The notes: generated by a model not told the origin, from the sequence alone. A stretch of 64,000 bases of DNA from Cymbidium sinense (GCA_021442155.1 CM038215.1:279484413-279548412), one strand, 5' to 3'. Counted from the first letter of the stretch, positions 23,699 to 36,597 are shown. Numbers and translations are program-made.

Positions 23699-24671
23699 AC
23701 AATGAAGGTTGAAGAGCACTGCAAAATTATCAATTTTATTATTAATAATTTATTAAATTTTCAATGATAATCAGATCTTGAACAAATGTTAGATCATTTT
23801 AAATAGTTGATCATTAATTGACTTACATAGTTATCATTAATTTTTTTATATTTTTATATTTTTTAAATATTTAAATGACATCAAGATTTATAATAAAATT
23901 TAGTTTAAATAAATTAATCTTAGTATGATATTTTTATAGTCAAATAGAATAAAAATACATAAAAATTCAAAAAACATTTTCATGCATATCACAATTCCTA
24001 TATATATATCTAACACTCAAACTTTGTATTTACATACACAACACTTTTTTTATATACAAAAATATATTTAATTTAAAAAAAAATTAATAAATGATATTAA
24101 AATTTTAAATTTCATTTATATAAATATGAAATTTTAAGTATTAAATATATAAGTATATATAAATCATGTCTTATGTATAAAAATCCTCTAAAATTTAACA
24201 ATATGTATATAAAACACCCATTAAATTTGCCTTTAAAAAATGCAATGGCATGCATGTAAATCTTTAGTCAAACACTCAAAAAATCTCTATATAAATATGA
24301 AGATTTAGTCGCTTAAAACACCCTTTAAAGTATGATGAATTTATTGAATTCCATCATTTGATTGGATGTATATATTAAAAACAATCATCAATTTCACTCT
24401 CCACAAGCATCTCCCAAATCCCTCAAACGTAATATTTTTCTATTCACATAGAATGAATAAACTAAATCATAATGCTCTAGCAGATTTTATGTGCAAGCAA
24501 CCAAACCTGAATTGCAAAAAAAAAAAAAAAAAAAAAAAAACATGATTGCAGTTCAAAACATATGCTCTCATCAAATTTATACAATAAATTTATTAAAAAC
24601 TTTTACGGGACTGTGCCTCCACGATCCCCACTAATCCATCCCTATTTCCATTTGTTATAATTATCATAATA
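23699..24671 (+). repeat. B module (B8) with D
   Basis: Full B, with the recurrent frame open from 24,366 through a 26-base A run (24,516-24,541) into D. It carries GCTCTAGCAGATTTTATGTG, shared with the B modules at 6.2 and 42.5 kb. Confidence 0.8.
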
Positions 24672-25308
24672 GCTTAGGTTTAGGTTTATTTATTTATTTA
24701 GTTTATTTATTTATTTAAATTTAGGTTTAAGTTTAGGTTTAGGTTTAGGTTTAGGTTTTATTTAGTTTTTTAGGTTTGTTTTTATTTTTAGTTTATTTTT
24801 AATTTTATTTAGTTTATTTAGTTCATTTAGTTTAGTTTAGGTTTATTTATTTTATTTTATTTAGTTCAGGTTTTATTTAGGGTTAGGTTTAGGGTTTAGG
24901 ATTAGAGTTTAAGGGTTTAGTGTTTAGGGTTTAGGGTGAATTCTTAAGGTTTAGTTTAGGGTTTAGTATTTAGGGAAAGGTCTAGGATTTCGGGTTTAGG
25001 GTTTAGGGTTTCAAGTTTAGGGTTTAGGATTTAGGATTTAGAGTTTAGGGTTTTTTAATGTTTAGTTTAGGTGTTTAGAGTTTAGGATTCGTTTAGGGTT
25101 TAGGGTTAGGGTTTAAGTTTTTTTTTTGAGATATTTGAATCTAATCACAAACTCACACAAACAATATATGTGCAAGGACTTAAACCCAAGACCTCTTGAT
25201 TGAAAGTCAAAGCTCTCAACAACTAGGCTTAGATGTCTTGGATAGGGTTTGGGTTTAGGGTTTATCATTTAGGGTTTAGAGTTTAAGGTGTAGGGCTTAG
25301 GGTGTAGG
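24672..25308 (+). repeat. T module T13 with SINE-like insert
   Basis: Hexamers pass to heptamers, interrupted by the SINE-like element in the heptamer half. Confidence 0.8.
25118..25238 (-). mobile_element. tRNA-derived SINE-like element, copy 3
   Basis: The A-box-like region is changed (TAAGCCTAGTTG) and the B-box reads GGTTTAAGTCC. The anticodon-arm-like segment and GT-rich body are kept. The A tail is a 9-base T run on the + strand. It is more decayed than the 5.6- and 7.7-kb copies. Confidence 0.65.
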
Positions 25309-25848
25309 GTTTATAATTTGAAGCAGTTACCTATTTAGGTAGTATTGAATGATTTCAATCAAATGTATATTTTTATGTATAGGTGGCATTAAAATGTTAA
25401 GTGAATAATTATGAAAGTTTAGATATTTGCTATATATGTAATAATTATGTGTTAGGCATATAAATTCTTTAAATATGATCTATTTTAAAAATTGTGTTGC
25501 TTCAAAATTGTTTTGAAATTTATAATTGTGGTATATTTTTAGTCTATTTATTAAAAAAATTAATGTGTTCCTAATCAAAAAATAATTTTATTTCTAATTC
25601 ATGAACTACTATGTTAATTAAATTTAGAATTTATTTTAATTCAAGTTTTTACTATGTGATAATTTTTAAAAAAATCTATTCAATTAAAATATATTTCTTA
25701 ATATAAAATAATTTAATTTTCAAGAAGTCTTGAATCTTGATAAATTTTAGTTTAATACAAGATATTTATTAAAAACTTTTAGAGGACCGTGCCTCCTCGA
25801 TCCCACCTAATCCATCCCTATTTCCATTTATTATAATTATCATAGTAG
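25309..25848 (+). repeat. A module A11 with D
   Basis: Lacks about 20 bases around ATTGATAATTGATACC. D variant CGATCCCACCTAATCC is at about 25,797. Confidence 0.85.
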
Positions 25849-26300
25849 TTTAGATTTAGCTTTATTTATTTATTTAGGTTTTTATTTTGTTTATTTATTT
25901 ATTTTAGTTTAGGTTTAGGTTTAGGTTTAGGTTTATGTTTAGGTTTTATTTAGTTTTTTATGTTTATTTTTTTAGTTTAATTTTACTTTAGTTTAATTTA
26001 TTTAGTTCATTTAGTTTAGTTTAAGTTTAGGTTTAGGTTTAGGTTTATTTATTTTATTTTATTTTTATTTTTATTTTTATTTATTTTAGGTTTTATTTAG
26101 GGTTAGGTTTAGGGTTTAGTGTTTAAGGATTAGGTTTAGAGTTTAGGGTTAGATTAGGGTTTAGGGTTTAGGGTTTAGGGTTTAGTTTAAGGTTTAAGGT
26201 TTAAAGTTTAGGGTTTAGGGTTACTTTAGAATTTAGGATTTAGGCTTTAGCATTAGGGTTTAGGGTTTAGCATTTAGGGTTTCAGGTTTAGGGTTTAGGG
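25849..26300 (+). repeat. T module T14
   Basis: Hexamer to heptamer transition at about 26,095. Confidence 0.8.
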
Positions 26301-26856
26301 TATATAATTTGAAGCACTAACCTATTTAGGAAGTAATGAATGATTTCAATATAATTGATAATTGATAGTGTCCAATGTTTTTTTTAGGTATAGGTGGCAT
26401 TAAAATGTTATGTGAGTAAATATGAAAGTTTAGATATTAGATATATAAGTAATAATTATGTGTTATGCATATAAATTCTTTAAATATAATATATTTTAAA
26501 AGTTGTGTTGCTTCAAAATTGTTTTGAAATTTATAATTGTGATATAGTTTTGGTCTATTTATTAAAAAAATTAATGTGCTCCTAATCAGAAAATGATTTT
26601 TTTGCTAATTCATGAACTACTATGTTAATTAAATTTAGAATTTATTTTAATTCAAGTTTTTACTAAGTGATAATTTAAAAAAATCTATTCAATTAAACAA
26701 TATTTTTTAATATAAAATAATTTAATTTTCAAGAAGTCTTGAATCTTGATAAACTTTAGTTTAATACAAGATATTTATTAAAAACTTTTGGAGGACCATG
26801 CCTCCTCGATCCCACCTAATCCAACCCTATTTCCATTTATTATAATTATCATAATA
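26301..26856 (+). repeat. A module A12 with D
   Basis: D core GAGGACCATGCCTCCTCG is at about 26,789, again with CCCACC. Confidence 0.85.
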
Positions 26857-27297
26857 GTTTAGGTTCAGGTATTTTTATTTATTTAGGTTTTAATTTAGTT
26901 TATTTATATGTTTTAGTTTAGGTTTAGGTTTAGATTTAGGTTTAGGATTACATTTAGGTTTAGGTTTATTTTAGGTTTATGTTTAAATTTTATTTAGTTT
27001 TTTATGTTTATTTTTTCAATTTAATTTTACTTTAGTTTAGTTTATTTAGTTCATTTAGTTTAGTTTAGGTTTAAGTTCAAGTTTAATTTTTTTATTTTTT
27101 TATTTTAGATATTATTTAGGGTTAGGTTTAGGGTTTAGGGTTTAAGGTTTAGGGTTTAGGATTTAGGGTTTAGGGTTTAATTTAGGGTCTAAGGTTCAAG
27201 GTTTAGGGTTTAGGGTTTAGGATTACGTTAGGGTTTAGGATTTAGGTTTAATGTTATGGTTTAGGGTTTAGTGTTTTAGATTTAGGGTTTAGGGTTT
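26857..27297 (+). repeat. T module T15
   Basis: Heptamer-type from about 27,115. It matches T23 (45.7 kb) in words such as AGGGTCTAAGGTT. Confidence 0.8.
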
Positions 27298-27757
27298 AGC
27301 ATTAAAATGTTATGTGAGTAAATATGAAAGTTTAGATATTTAACATATATGTAATAATTATGTGTTATGCATATAAATTCTTTAAATATGATATATTTTA
27401 ACAATTGTGGTACTTCAAAATTGTTTAGAAATTTATAATTGTGGTATATTTTTAATCTATCTACTAAAAAAATTAATGTGCTCCTAATCAAAAATATTTT
27501 TTTTCTAATTCACGAATTACTATGCTAATTAATTTTAAAAATTATTTTAATTCAAGTTTTTACTATATGATAATTTAAAAAAAAATCTATCTAGTTAAAA
27601 AATATTTTTTAATAGAAAATACTTTAATTTTCAAGAAGTCTTGAATCTTGATAAACTTTAGTTTAATATAAGATATTTATTAAAAACTGCTGGGGACCGT
27701 GCCTCCTTGATCCCCCCTAATTTGTCCCAATTTCCATTTGTTATAATTATCATAATA
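27298..27757 (+). repeat. A module A13, 5'-truncated, with D
   Basis: The first 110 bases of A are missing: T15 runs straight into ATTAAAATGTTATGTGAG. D core at about 27,691 is followed by CTAATTTGTCCCAATTTCC. Confidence 0.85.
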
Positions 27758-28694
27758 ATAATGAAGCTGAAGAGCACTACAAAATTATCAATTTTATTAT
27801 TAATAATTTATTAAATTTTCAATGATAGTCATATCTTGAACAAATGCTAGATCATTTTAAATAGTTGAACATTAATTGGCTTACATTGATATCATTAAAT
27901 TTTTTTATATATTTATATATTTTAAATATTTAAATGGCATCAAAATTTATAATTAAATTTAGTTTAAGTAAATTAATATTAGTATGATATTTTTAAAGTC
28001 AAATAGAGTAAAAAAATACAAAAAAATTTAAAAAACATTTACACGCATATCATAATTCATGTATACTTATATATGTAACACTTAAACTTCATATTTACAT
28101 ACATAACACTTTTTTATATACAAAAATATATTTAATTTAAAAAAAATTAATAAGTGATATTAAAATTTTAAATTTCATTTATATAAATAAGGAATTTTAA
28201 GTATTAAATATATAAATATATATAAATCATGTCTTATGTATGTAAATCCTCTAAAGTTTAACAATATGTATACAAAATTTTTATTTATTTATCCTTTAAA
28301 AAAATGCAATGGCATGCATGTTAATCTTTAGTCAAGCACTCAAAAAAGTCTATATAAATGTGAAGATTTAGTTGCTTAAAACACCCTTTAAAGTATGATG
28401 AATTTATTAAATTCCATCATTTGATAGGATGTATATGTCCAAAACAATCAACAATTTCACTCTCCATAATAATTTTCCAAATCCCTCAAACATAAAACTT
28501 TTGTATTAGTAATGAATAAACTAAACCTAAACAAGCAAAAAAACAAAAAAAACAAAAAAAAAACATGACTACAGTTCAAAATAGATGCTCTCATCAAATT
28601 TATACAGGATATTTATTAAAAACTTTTAGGGGACCATGCCTCCTCGATCCCCACTAATCCATCCCTATTTACATTTGTTATAATTATCATAATA
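27758..28694 (+). repeat. B module (B9) with D, mosaic
   Basis: The left half resembles the 9.5-kb B (ATTGGCTTACATTGATATC). The right half resembles the 11.2-kb B (GTATATGTCCAAAAC, CTCTCCATAATAATTTTCC). It loses about 50 bases before its A-rich stretch, so the recurrent frame is cut. Confidence 0.75.
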
Positions 28695-29034
28695 GTTTAG
28701 GTTTAGGTTTTTTTATTTATTTATGTTTTTATTTACTTTATTTATTTATTTTAGTTTAGGTTTATTTTATGCTTAGGTTTAGGTTTTATCTAGTTTTTTA
28801 GGTTTATTTTATTTTTTTATTCTTAATTTTTTTAGTTTAGTTTAGTTTATTTAGTTCATCTCATTTAGTTTAGGTTTAGATATAAGTTTAGGTTTAATTA
28901 TTTTATTTTGTTTTAATTTTATTTAGTTTATGTTTTATTTAAGGTTAGGTTTAGGGTGGGTTTTTTAGGGTTTAGTTTAGTGTTTAGGGTTTAGGGTTTA
29001 GGGTTAGGGTTTAGGGTTTAGGGTTTAGGGTTTA
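28695..29034 (+). repeat. T module T16 (left of the 7.5-kb L1)
   Basis: Homologous to T9. It ends in four TTTAGGG units at 29,010-29,037, the last running into a G homopolymer. Confidence 0.85.
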
Positions 29035-29049
29035 GGGGGGGGGGGGGGG
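29035..29049 (+). repeat. G15 homopolymer at the L1 3' junction
   Basis: Fifteen consecutive G residues lie between telomere-like repeats and the L1 3' end, where poly(A) of the L1 coding strand (T on +) would be expected. Confidence 0.9.
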
Positions 29050-30808
29050 TTTAAGGAATCCCATATAGGGGAATTTTATTGCTACAAAAAAAGGGGTTAC
29101 AAGATCCTTAAGAGGGGATAAACTCAAGAACTACTGCTCAAAGAGCTACAAACAGCCTAGAGAGTAAATCTCCTATCTAAGTACAATCAAAATTAAGCAA
29201 AAAAGATAGGAAAGCAAAAGATATAAAGTGATCAAAGAGAGAAGCCATTGGGCCACCTTCATCAAAAGCTCTTGAGGATGAGAGAAGCCTATGCTTCCAC
29301 AAAGAAGAAACCTGCAAGAAAATAGCACAAAATTTGAAAATATCTAGAAGAAAGAGTTAGCATAGTTAAAGTGATACAACTCAAATTGAAAGTAAAATCA
29401 GAGTAAAATGAGAGAATTATAGAGAAGTGTGTGAGAACAGGCTCAGACTCAGTCACACAAAATTAGGGCAGCCACAAACATGATCATCTAAACTTCCAAT
29501 GAAGACATCACAAGTGCTATTACCAGCCAAACAATGAGTGAAATCATCCCAGCCTTCATAGCCTACAAACCCAGGGGGAAATAGCAGCCATTGGAAGAAA
29601 ATCATATGCTCTTTAGTACCTGCATACCCAAATATAGCGACATATACTATAGAAAAGAAGGCAACATATCTTAGAATGGTAAAGGGATGACACCAATCCC
29701 TTATAAGATAATTATCACCAACTAATGCCCACATAGCATGAGAATGCACAGCCAACAACATCCCTACCCAGATGAAACATCCTGGCCACATCCACCTTAT
29801 TAATATCATGATCATAACAATAAATATACATGTCTAATAGAGCAAAGAATAAACTCAACCGATAGATAAATCCATACAGTAAAGCCACATATAATGAGGT
29901 TAACCACACGGCAATCATCAGAACAAAAGGCCAGGTAGGAATTCAAAAATAATATTCAGCATGCTGGACATAGTAATCCAAAAATCCATTCAACATATAA
30001 GCAAAACCATCCCTACCCAAATGAAACCTTTTGGCCAGGAAAACAACCCATAAAGAGGAAAGCCTATCAGGGTCAACAATACAGATGTTAACAATCACCT
30101 TAATACCATGATCACAATAGTAATTGCACAAGTCTAAGAGATCCAAGAGAGAAATGAAACAGCAGATAGACCCATACCACAAAGGCACAGATAATATGAT
30201 TAACCACACAGCAAACAATAGGACAAAAGACCAGTCAAAAAACCAACCGCAATAGTTAGCTTGCTGAACATAAAAACCCAAAATTCCATTTAGCCAATAG
30301 CCAAAACAACAAACCAAATACTGAACCCAACAGAGGGTAGTGTAGGCAGTACCAATACTGCAATGAACCAAAGTGAGAATCGAAAAATTAGCATCAGTAA
30401 AATCCTTCCAATCGAGGGAAAATAGACCAGCAACTAAACAAATAACATCAGTAAAGATACCAGGAAAGGGATGCAAGAAACAATCCCTATCGTGCAAGGA
30501 AAAGCAAAGGATGGAAAAGTAAAATAAATCCCCGCAGTTACAAAAGGGGCAGACAAACCAGGTCAGAATCGTGTACAATCCCATCCAAGAAGAGAAAAAA
30601 TAAATAGAATAGAACCCAACAAGTAGCTAGCCAATTAACAGCTAACCAACAGCTGAGACTACAATGGTAAGGGCCTCCATTACAGGATAACCAGAAAAAA
30701 GGTACAGGGAAATGCATCAGAAAAACTAAGAAGAAATAGAAATATAACAGAAGATTGAGTATACGGGCAAGACAAAACTGATAACAGACCAGAAAGTAGA
30801 AAAAGCAC
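29050..30808 (-). other. L1 3' untranslated region with internal duplication
   Basis: A segment of roughly 250-300 bases occurs twice in direct orientation (about 29,760-29,995 and 30,005-30,290), seen as paired words such as CCCTACCCA-ATGAAAC and TTAACCACAC-GCAA. An open frame at 30,584-29,943 (213 codons) and smaller ones at 29,918-29,715 and 29,815-29,453 encode Cys/Phe/Trp-rich hydrophobic strings. I recognise no family and suspect compositional effects. Confidence 0.7.
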
Positions 30809-33800
30809 CTAATCTCTGAGATAAGGTAAGCCAGAGTTCTCTAAATTAACCAATCCACACAAATGTTTAGGAAGACTAAACTGATCAAAGAAAGTTATGA
30901 CATCTAATCTAGCACCCAAATTAGCAAGGTAATCAGCACACGCATTACCTTCACGCCAAATATGAGTGATTTTGAAACAAACTTGAGATAGGAGAGCTCT
31001 AGTATGATTAAGGAGGTAATACAAATATGTATTACCCACCTTGGTGAAAGTCAACATATCAATCAACAAGAGAGCATCCACCTCAATCCAGATATTGAGC
31101 CAACCTTTTTGTAAACAAATCTCAAGAGCTTTGTTAACAACCATTAATTCAACAAAGATAACAAAACATGCAGTAAGTGGATAGGCAAAAGCACAAATAA
31201 CATTACCTTTAGAGTTTCTGAAAATACCACCATAATTTTGATAATATTATTATGAGGCTTTATCCAATAGACAATCTTATCTTCTTTACAATTGGGGTAC
31301 TCAGGCAAGCTAAGACCCAGTTTGTTGGCCATAAATTTACAGCATTTAAATTGATTGCTGGTAATTAAACTAGCATTAAATAAAGCACGAATTTTATCTT
31401 TAATTTTAGCAATAATCCCACGATGTTTGGCATCATTTCTATCCATCCACATGAACCATATAAGAGTGATGGCAGTTATCAGTTTAATGTGACCTTTAAC
31501 AATTTTTTGAAAATAGACATCAAGAAGTTGATATAAGGATAAAGAGCCATTGAACTGATCAATATTGAAAAGCTCATCATACCAAACCCATAGTTTGGAG
31601 GCAATCGCCTCCACAAAACATGATTCACATTCTCAATGTGAAAGCAGCAGTAGCATTTTGAAGGTAAATAAAAGCCTTTACCCCACATCAAAGAATCAAC
31701 GGGGATGAAATTTTTCAAAATTCTCCAAGTCAGAATAGAATAAGAAATAGGGATACTGTTATTCCAAAGTTTAAAACACACGTTAGAGAAATCATGAGCT
31801 TCTCTAATATGAATCCAGACATCTTTAAGGTTAAAGTCACCATTTTGAGATAGCTTAAAAAGAATTTGATCAAGATGGTTAGAAATGATATGGATGTTAG
31901 TAAGTTTATCCAAAAGAGGGGTAGGAATATAATCAGTGAGCTTACTATCATTCTATTTATTATTCAGCCAGAATGAGTTCACTTTAATAGCAGCAGTGGA
32001 ATGAGTAGATAATAAATCATCAATGGAGCCATTGCCTGTCCAGTTGTCTTGCCAAAAGAAAGAAGATCCAGAGTTGACCCCTAAGAAATAAGGGATTCAA
32101 CTTCCCATTTGATGGAACAAAGTCTTTTCCATACATGAGAATCACCCACCTTGTAAGGACAAATGAGAGGATGCTTACCCTGGCAGTACTTGGCAGTCAT
32201 GAATTTATCCCAAAGACTATTGTTGCTCCTAAAATTCCACCAAAGTTTATGAGAGAAAGCACTAATAGCTTCTAATTGGCTTACAACCAAGCCCACCTTC
32301 AGCAAGGGTGCCACACATTTTATACCAAGAAGTCTAATGCATCCTTTTAGAAGAGTTGTTTGAACCCCAGAAGAATTTATTAAGGAGGCACTCTATTCTA
32401 TTCAAGGTATAATTAGTAGGAATAATGGTTTGAATAAGATATAAAGGCATGGAGTTAAGGGTACTCTTAAGCAAAGTGAGTCTACCACCAAATGAGAGTA
32501 AATGAAATTCCCAAACAAAATTTTTATTTGAAATTTTTTAGATTAACTCATCAAAGAGATGTGATCTTTTCTAATCTTTATATAGAGGAGCACCAAGATA
32601 TTTAATTGGAAGGCGTTGTTGCTGAAAATTAGTGATTCTCAAGATTTGATTAATTTTGTTGCTTGAGATTTTAGAGGAAGGAATGAAACAACTTTTGCCT
32701 TCATTAATAGAAAGACCACTTTCCTTCCCAAATTTATTTAAGAAGTTCTTAATGATTTTAATGTGTTCAATGGAAGCATTGCAAAAAATAATAAAATCAT
32801 TAGCAAAACTAAGATGGGAGACAGGAATACCACCAAGAGTTCTAAAAAATATGCTTGTATTATTGTTGAAGAGGTCATTAAGGCTCCTAGAAAGATATTC
32901 CACAGCAATAATAAAAAGAGAGGGAGATAAGGGGTCCCCTTATCTCAAACAATGCAAAGAAAGAAAGAAACCTAAGGCCTCACCATTCAGAATAATAAAG
33001 AACCAAGCATTACTAATATAATTTTTAATGAGGGAGATGAAATTACCAGATAAGCCAAACAAATGTAGAATTTGAAAAAGGAAAGCCCAAGAGATGTTGT
33101 CAAAAGCTTTAGAGATATCTAATTTGAAGAGGATGTTACCACCTCTATTAGAGGCATCCAAATCATGAATCACCTCTTGAGCGAGAAGAATGTTATCATA
33201 TATAGCTCTATCTCTAATGAAACCAGTTTAGTTGAGAGAAATAATTTTTTAAAGCAGAGGACTAATTCTATTGGCAAGCAATTTAGCAATTAGTTTATGA
33301 AAAAAGGTGCACAGACTGATAGGTCTAAAATCACCCCAGGATTCAGGATTATCAATTTTGGATATAAGGACAATGGAAGTGCTAGAGAAATATCTAGGTA
33401 AAGGATTACCTTTAAAGAAATTAACCACAATGTCAACTAAATCATACTTAATAATAGGCCAACAATGCTGAAAAAATTGAGTAGTGTAGCCTTCCAAACC
33501 ATCAACAGAATCAGCATTCATGTTATTAAGAATTTCACCAATCTCAGCTTCCATAAGCAACCTAGTAAACAAATGATTGTCATCACTGGTAATTGTTAAG
33601 GGAATCAAATGAGAGTTGGAGATAGCCTTTAAAGTATGGCTCTTGTTCAATAAGTTTCAAAAATGATTAGTGATAGAGTATTTAATCTCGTTATTGTCAG
33701 TGATCTAGTTGCCATTATCACTTTTAATTTTTTGGATAGAGTTTAAAGCTCTCTTTTTATGGAAAAGAGCATAAAAATATCTGGTATTTCTATCCCCATC

Positions 33801-34844
33801 AATAATATGTCTACTAGCAACCTTTTGCCGCCAATAAATTTCTTCCATATTTTGATAGGTATCCAAGTTATCTTTGGCTTCATTCAAATCCTTTAGTTTA
33901 GAAGAATCAGTCAAAATAATATTTTCAAGACAACAAATTGATTGTTCCATGTTTTTGATATTAGCAAAGAAATTTTTAAAATAATGCTTGTTCCATAAAG
34001 CAAGATTTTATTTAAGTCTTTTAAGTTTAAACTAGAGTCTAATCATGCCCTTAACAGAATTTTTAGGGTGAAGGGGGGCCACCCAGTTGGTGGAGATAAC
34101 ATTTAAGAAATCAATGTGTTGAATCCACATATTTTGGAATCTGAAAGAGGTAGCGGAGGATAATCTATTAGAGGTATTTTTAATGGATATCAAAAGAGGA
34201 GCATGATCAGACAAAGTTTTGTTCATGCTCAACAGAGGTACGAGGCCATTGATTAATCCAAAAGGAGTTTAAGAGAGTCCTATCAAGCCATTGCCAGAGT
34301 CTAGAGTTATGCCAAGTGTAATCAGAACCAGAGTATCTAATGTCAATAAGGTTGCAATCAAGAATTATATTAGAAAAATCTTCCATAGAATGAATGTTAG
34401 GAGAACAACCACCCCTTCTTTCAGAGGAAGAGAGGATAGTGTCAAAATCACCCCCAACCAACCAAGGTTTGTTAACAGTTAAAGCAAAGTTCTTAAATTA
34501 TCCTAAAGGATGTTCCTACTAGCCCTGTTATAAGAAGCATAAATAAAGGAGCCAAGAGTAGAGAAATCACCCAATGAGATGTGGACATTGACAACTTGCT
34601 GGAGATCATCAAGGATAGATACATTGACTAAATTATTCCAAAAACATCAAATTTTATTGCTAATATTATAAAAGAAATTATTAAAGCTGAGCATTCTAGC
34701 AACATGGTTGATCTTAGAAGAATGTATGAGAGGTTCAATAACAACCAGTAAAGCTATAATATTAATACGACAGAGACTTCTAACACAATTACGGACAATG
34801 AGGTTCCCAATCCCTCGAACATTCCAAATAAGAGAGTTAAACAT
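30809..34844 (-). pseudogene. L1 ORF2 (endonuclease, reverse transcriptase, RNase H), broken
   Basis: Endonuclease: start MFNSLIWNVRGIGN (34,844), VGGDFDTILSSSERRGG (about 34,450), DYTWHNSRLWQWLDRTL and SDHAPLLISI (about 34,210). Reverse transcriptase: GLEGYTTQFFQHCW, WGDFRPISLC (about 33,320), GNILFKLDISKAFDNISW (about 33,120) and GDPLSPSLFIIAVEYLSR (about 32,920). The active-site box reads HLSFANDFIIFCN (about 32,800), in which the first Asp of FADD is Asn. The zinc-binding region lies near 31,900-31,600. In RNase H the segment with the first catalytic Asp is missing (NYGGIFRNSKGN is kept, about 31,230), while VELMVVNKALE and IEVDALLLID remain. Numerous stops and frameshifts occur throughout. 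Confidence 0.9.
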
Positions 34845-34995
34845 AAATGAAATATAAAATAAGCTAAGGAAAAATATATAAATAGAGGGATTAAAAGGAA
34901 AAAAAACCAGTCCAATGCAGAAGGACCATTATTTATGAGATGAGGAACTAGATCTAGTAGATCTAGTTGAGTTATTAAGGAACATTTTTTTTCTT

Positions 34996-36420
34996 TTAAG
35001 GATTTATTTTTAAAATAGTTTGAAATGGTCTATTTTTGTCCAAAGAATCACCATCAGAAAGAGGCTGATTAGTTGTATTAAGAATAGGATCTGAGTCAGT
35101 CAAAGCATTTCTAATGATAACTTCCCCTTCCTCAATTTCAATATCAAGCTGAAAGGTCAGATTAGCATGCATGTCAATCTCAGGATTAGGAGAAGGAGGG
35201 GTTGTAATACCATTAAGAGCACAAATTCTAGGATCAGCTTCAAAATTTTTTTCCAGATTTTCCTCCATCATCAAATTTTCATTCAAATTACCATTGAGGG
35301 TCACATGCTCCTCCTCATGTTCAACAGTCAAGAGAGGCAAGGTATTCTTAATAAATGCAAAATCTTGAGAAGGCAAATTATTATGTAAGGAAGGACTGAT
35401 AACCAGACCATCATATTCAATATTTTGATCAACATTAGCAATATCTTTTACCTGCTCATATTGAAAATTGGGAGTATCATCATTGAGCACTTCATTAAGC
35501 AATGCAATGGGTTCCAAGGAGGTAGAAGTAGTATTCCTATTCTGATTAACCTTAGGCACATAAATAGATTTACTAACTTTATGAGTTGATAGATTAGGAT
35601 TAGGATCAGTTAAATTTTTCTTTTTAAGTTGTGGGTGTAGCACAAAATATTCTGAATTATCATGCCCATGAATTTTATAGTGCGAACAGAAAACAGGAAT
35701 ATTCTCAAATTCAACTTTTTGATTGAAACCAAACTTTTCAGAATCAATCCAAAATTCCTTAGGGTGTTTTTTAGAAATATCAATTTCCACCAAAATGCGA
35801 GCAACAGAGGGTTGGGATCTTACAGTGGTGGCCTGATCAATTTGAAGAGGCTGACCAAAAAGAGCCCCAACAGTAAAAAGAACTTGATGCGTAACATAAT
35901 GAATCCTCATATTAAGAAAAGCCAACCATATAAGAACAATCAGTGATTCCTCTTTTATATCAAAAAGGGGAGACCACTTTAAAAGATGCATTTGATAATT
36001 GAAAACAAAGTAAGAATGATGTGAAAAAACCCTTGAATAATCTAAATCATTAGTCAGCTGAATCAAAACGTGTCTTGGATCAATCAAACCAATAGAAAAT
36101 GCATCTGAAAGCTTAAGATTATGGAAAAATAAGCGGATATTGTCTAGATTAGGTCACCGCAAAGTAAATTATCCCACTAAAGTAAATTCGTAAGGCTTAG
36201 CCAACTTCTCAACATCCAGATCCAAGCACATAATCACAGGGATGCCATGAAATGAAGTAGAAATTAGGTTCACCGAATCAGAGGATGAGATATTCTTACT
36301 AGAGAGTGCGTCCTTAAATGATTTAACAGCAGGCACTGCAACAAGTTGTGTCGAGTTTGAAAAAGCCATGAAATTCGAAGCCCTAAATGGTGCAATCATG
36401 AAGGGACGACAGGCGGCCAC
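34996..36420 (-). pseudogene. L1 ORF1 (RNA-binding, zinc-knuckle protein), broken
   Basis: The first frame starts at 36,420 (MAACRPFMIAPFRASNFMAF) and is stopped near 36,171. After two in-frame stops (a TAA, then a TGA in the Trp position of FTLRW) it continues to 34,996 for 363 more codons. The middle resembles the DUF4283-type nucleic-acid-binding region of plant LINE ORF1. A zinc-knuckle-like site follows (ENIPVFCSHYKIHGHDNSEY, about 35,680), where two of the expected Cys are Tyr. The tail is acidic and Asn/Asp-rich. It would coat element RNA; this copy cannot make an intact protein. Confidence 0.8.
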
Positions 36421-36597
36421 AAAGGGACGCCATCATGGATAATATAGGGACAAAGACACGCATGGCAGAACAAAGTGACTAACAGGAAACGAACAAAAAT
36501 GGTGAAGGATCACCAAAAACCACAAAGAGAAGGATCGTCAAAAAGTGGAAAACAAAATCGCCAGAGCGCCGTAGGGAGAAATGAGAGAGGAGGAGTT

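Larger units (their letters stand above)
29050..36597 (-). mobile_element. L1-type LINE, nearly full length, inactive
   Basis: Reading right to left, a 5' untranslated region (about 36,597-36,421) is followed by ORF1 (36,420-34,996), ORF2 (34,844-30,809) and a 1.75-kb 3' untranslated region. At about 7.5 kb it is within the usual plant L1 range. It splits a T module: 28,695-29,034 and 36,598-36,717 together correspond to T9. It is absent from the homologous position near 15.2 kb, so it inserted after or independently of the array duplication. Confidence 0.9.

Noticed and set aside
29943..30584. A 213-residue membrane protein gene on the - strand
   Set aside because: It lies inside the 3' untranslated region of an L1, has no recognisable domain, and its composition follows the strand bias. 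Kept only as a finding.
34291..35946. Open frames on the + strand over the large L1
   Set aside because: They are antisense shadows of ORF1 and the endonuclease on the - strand.
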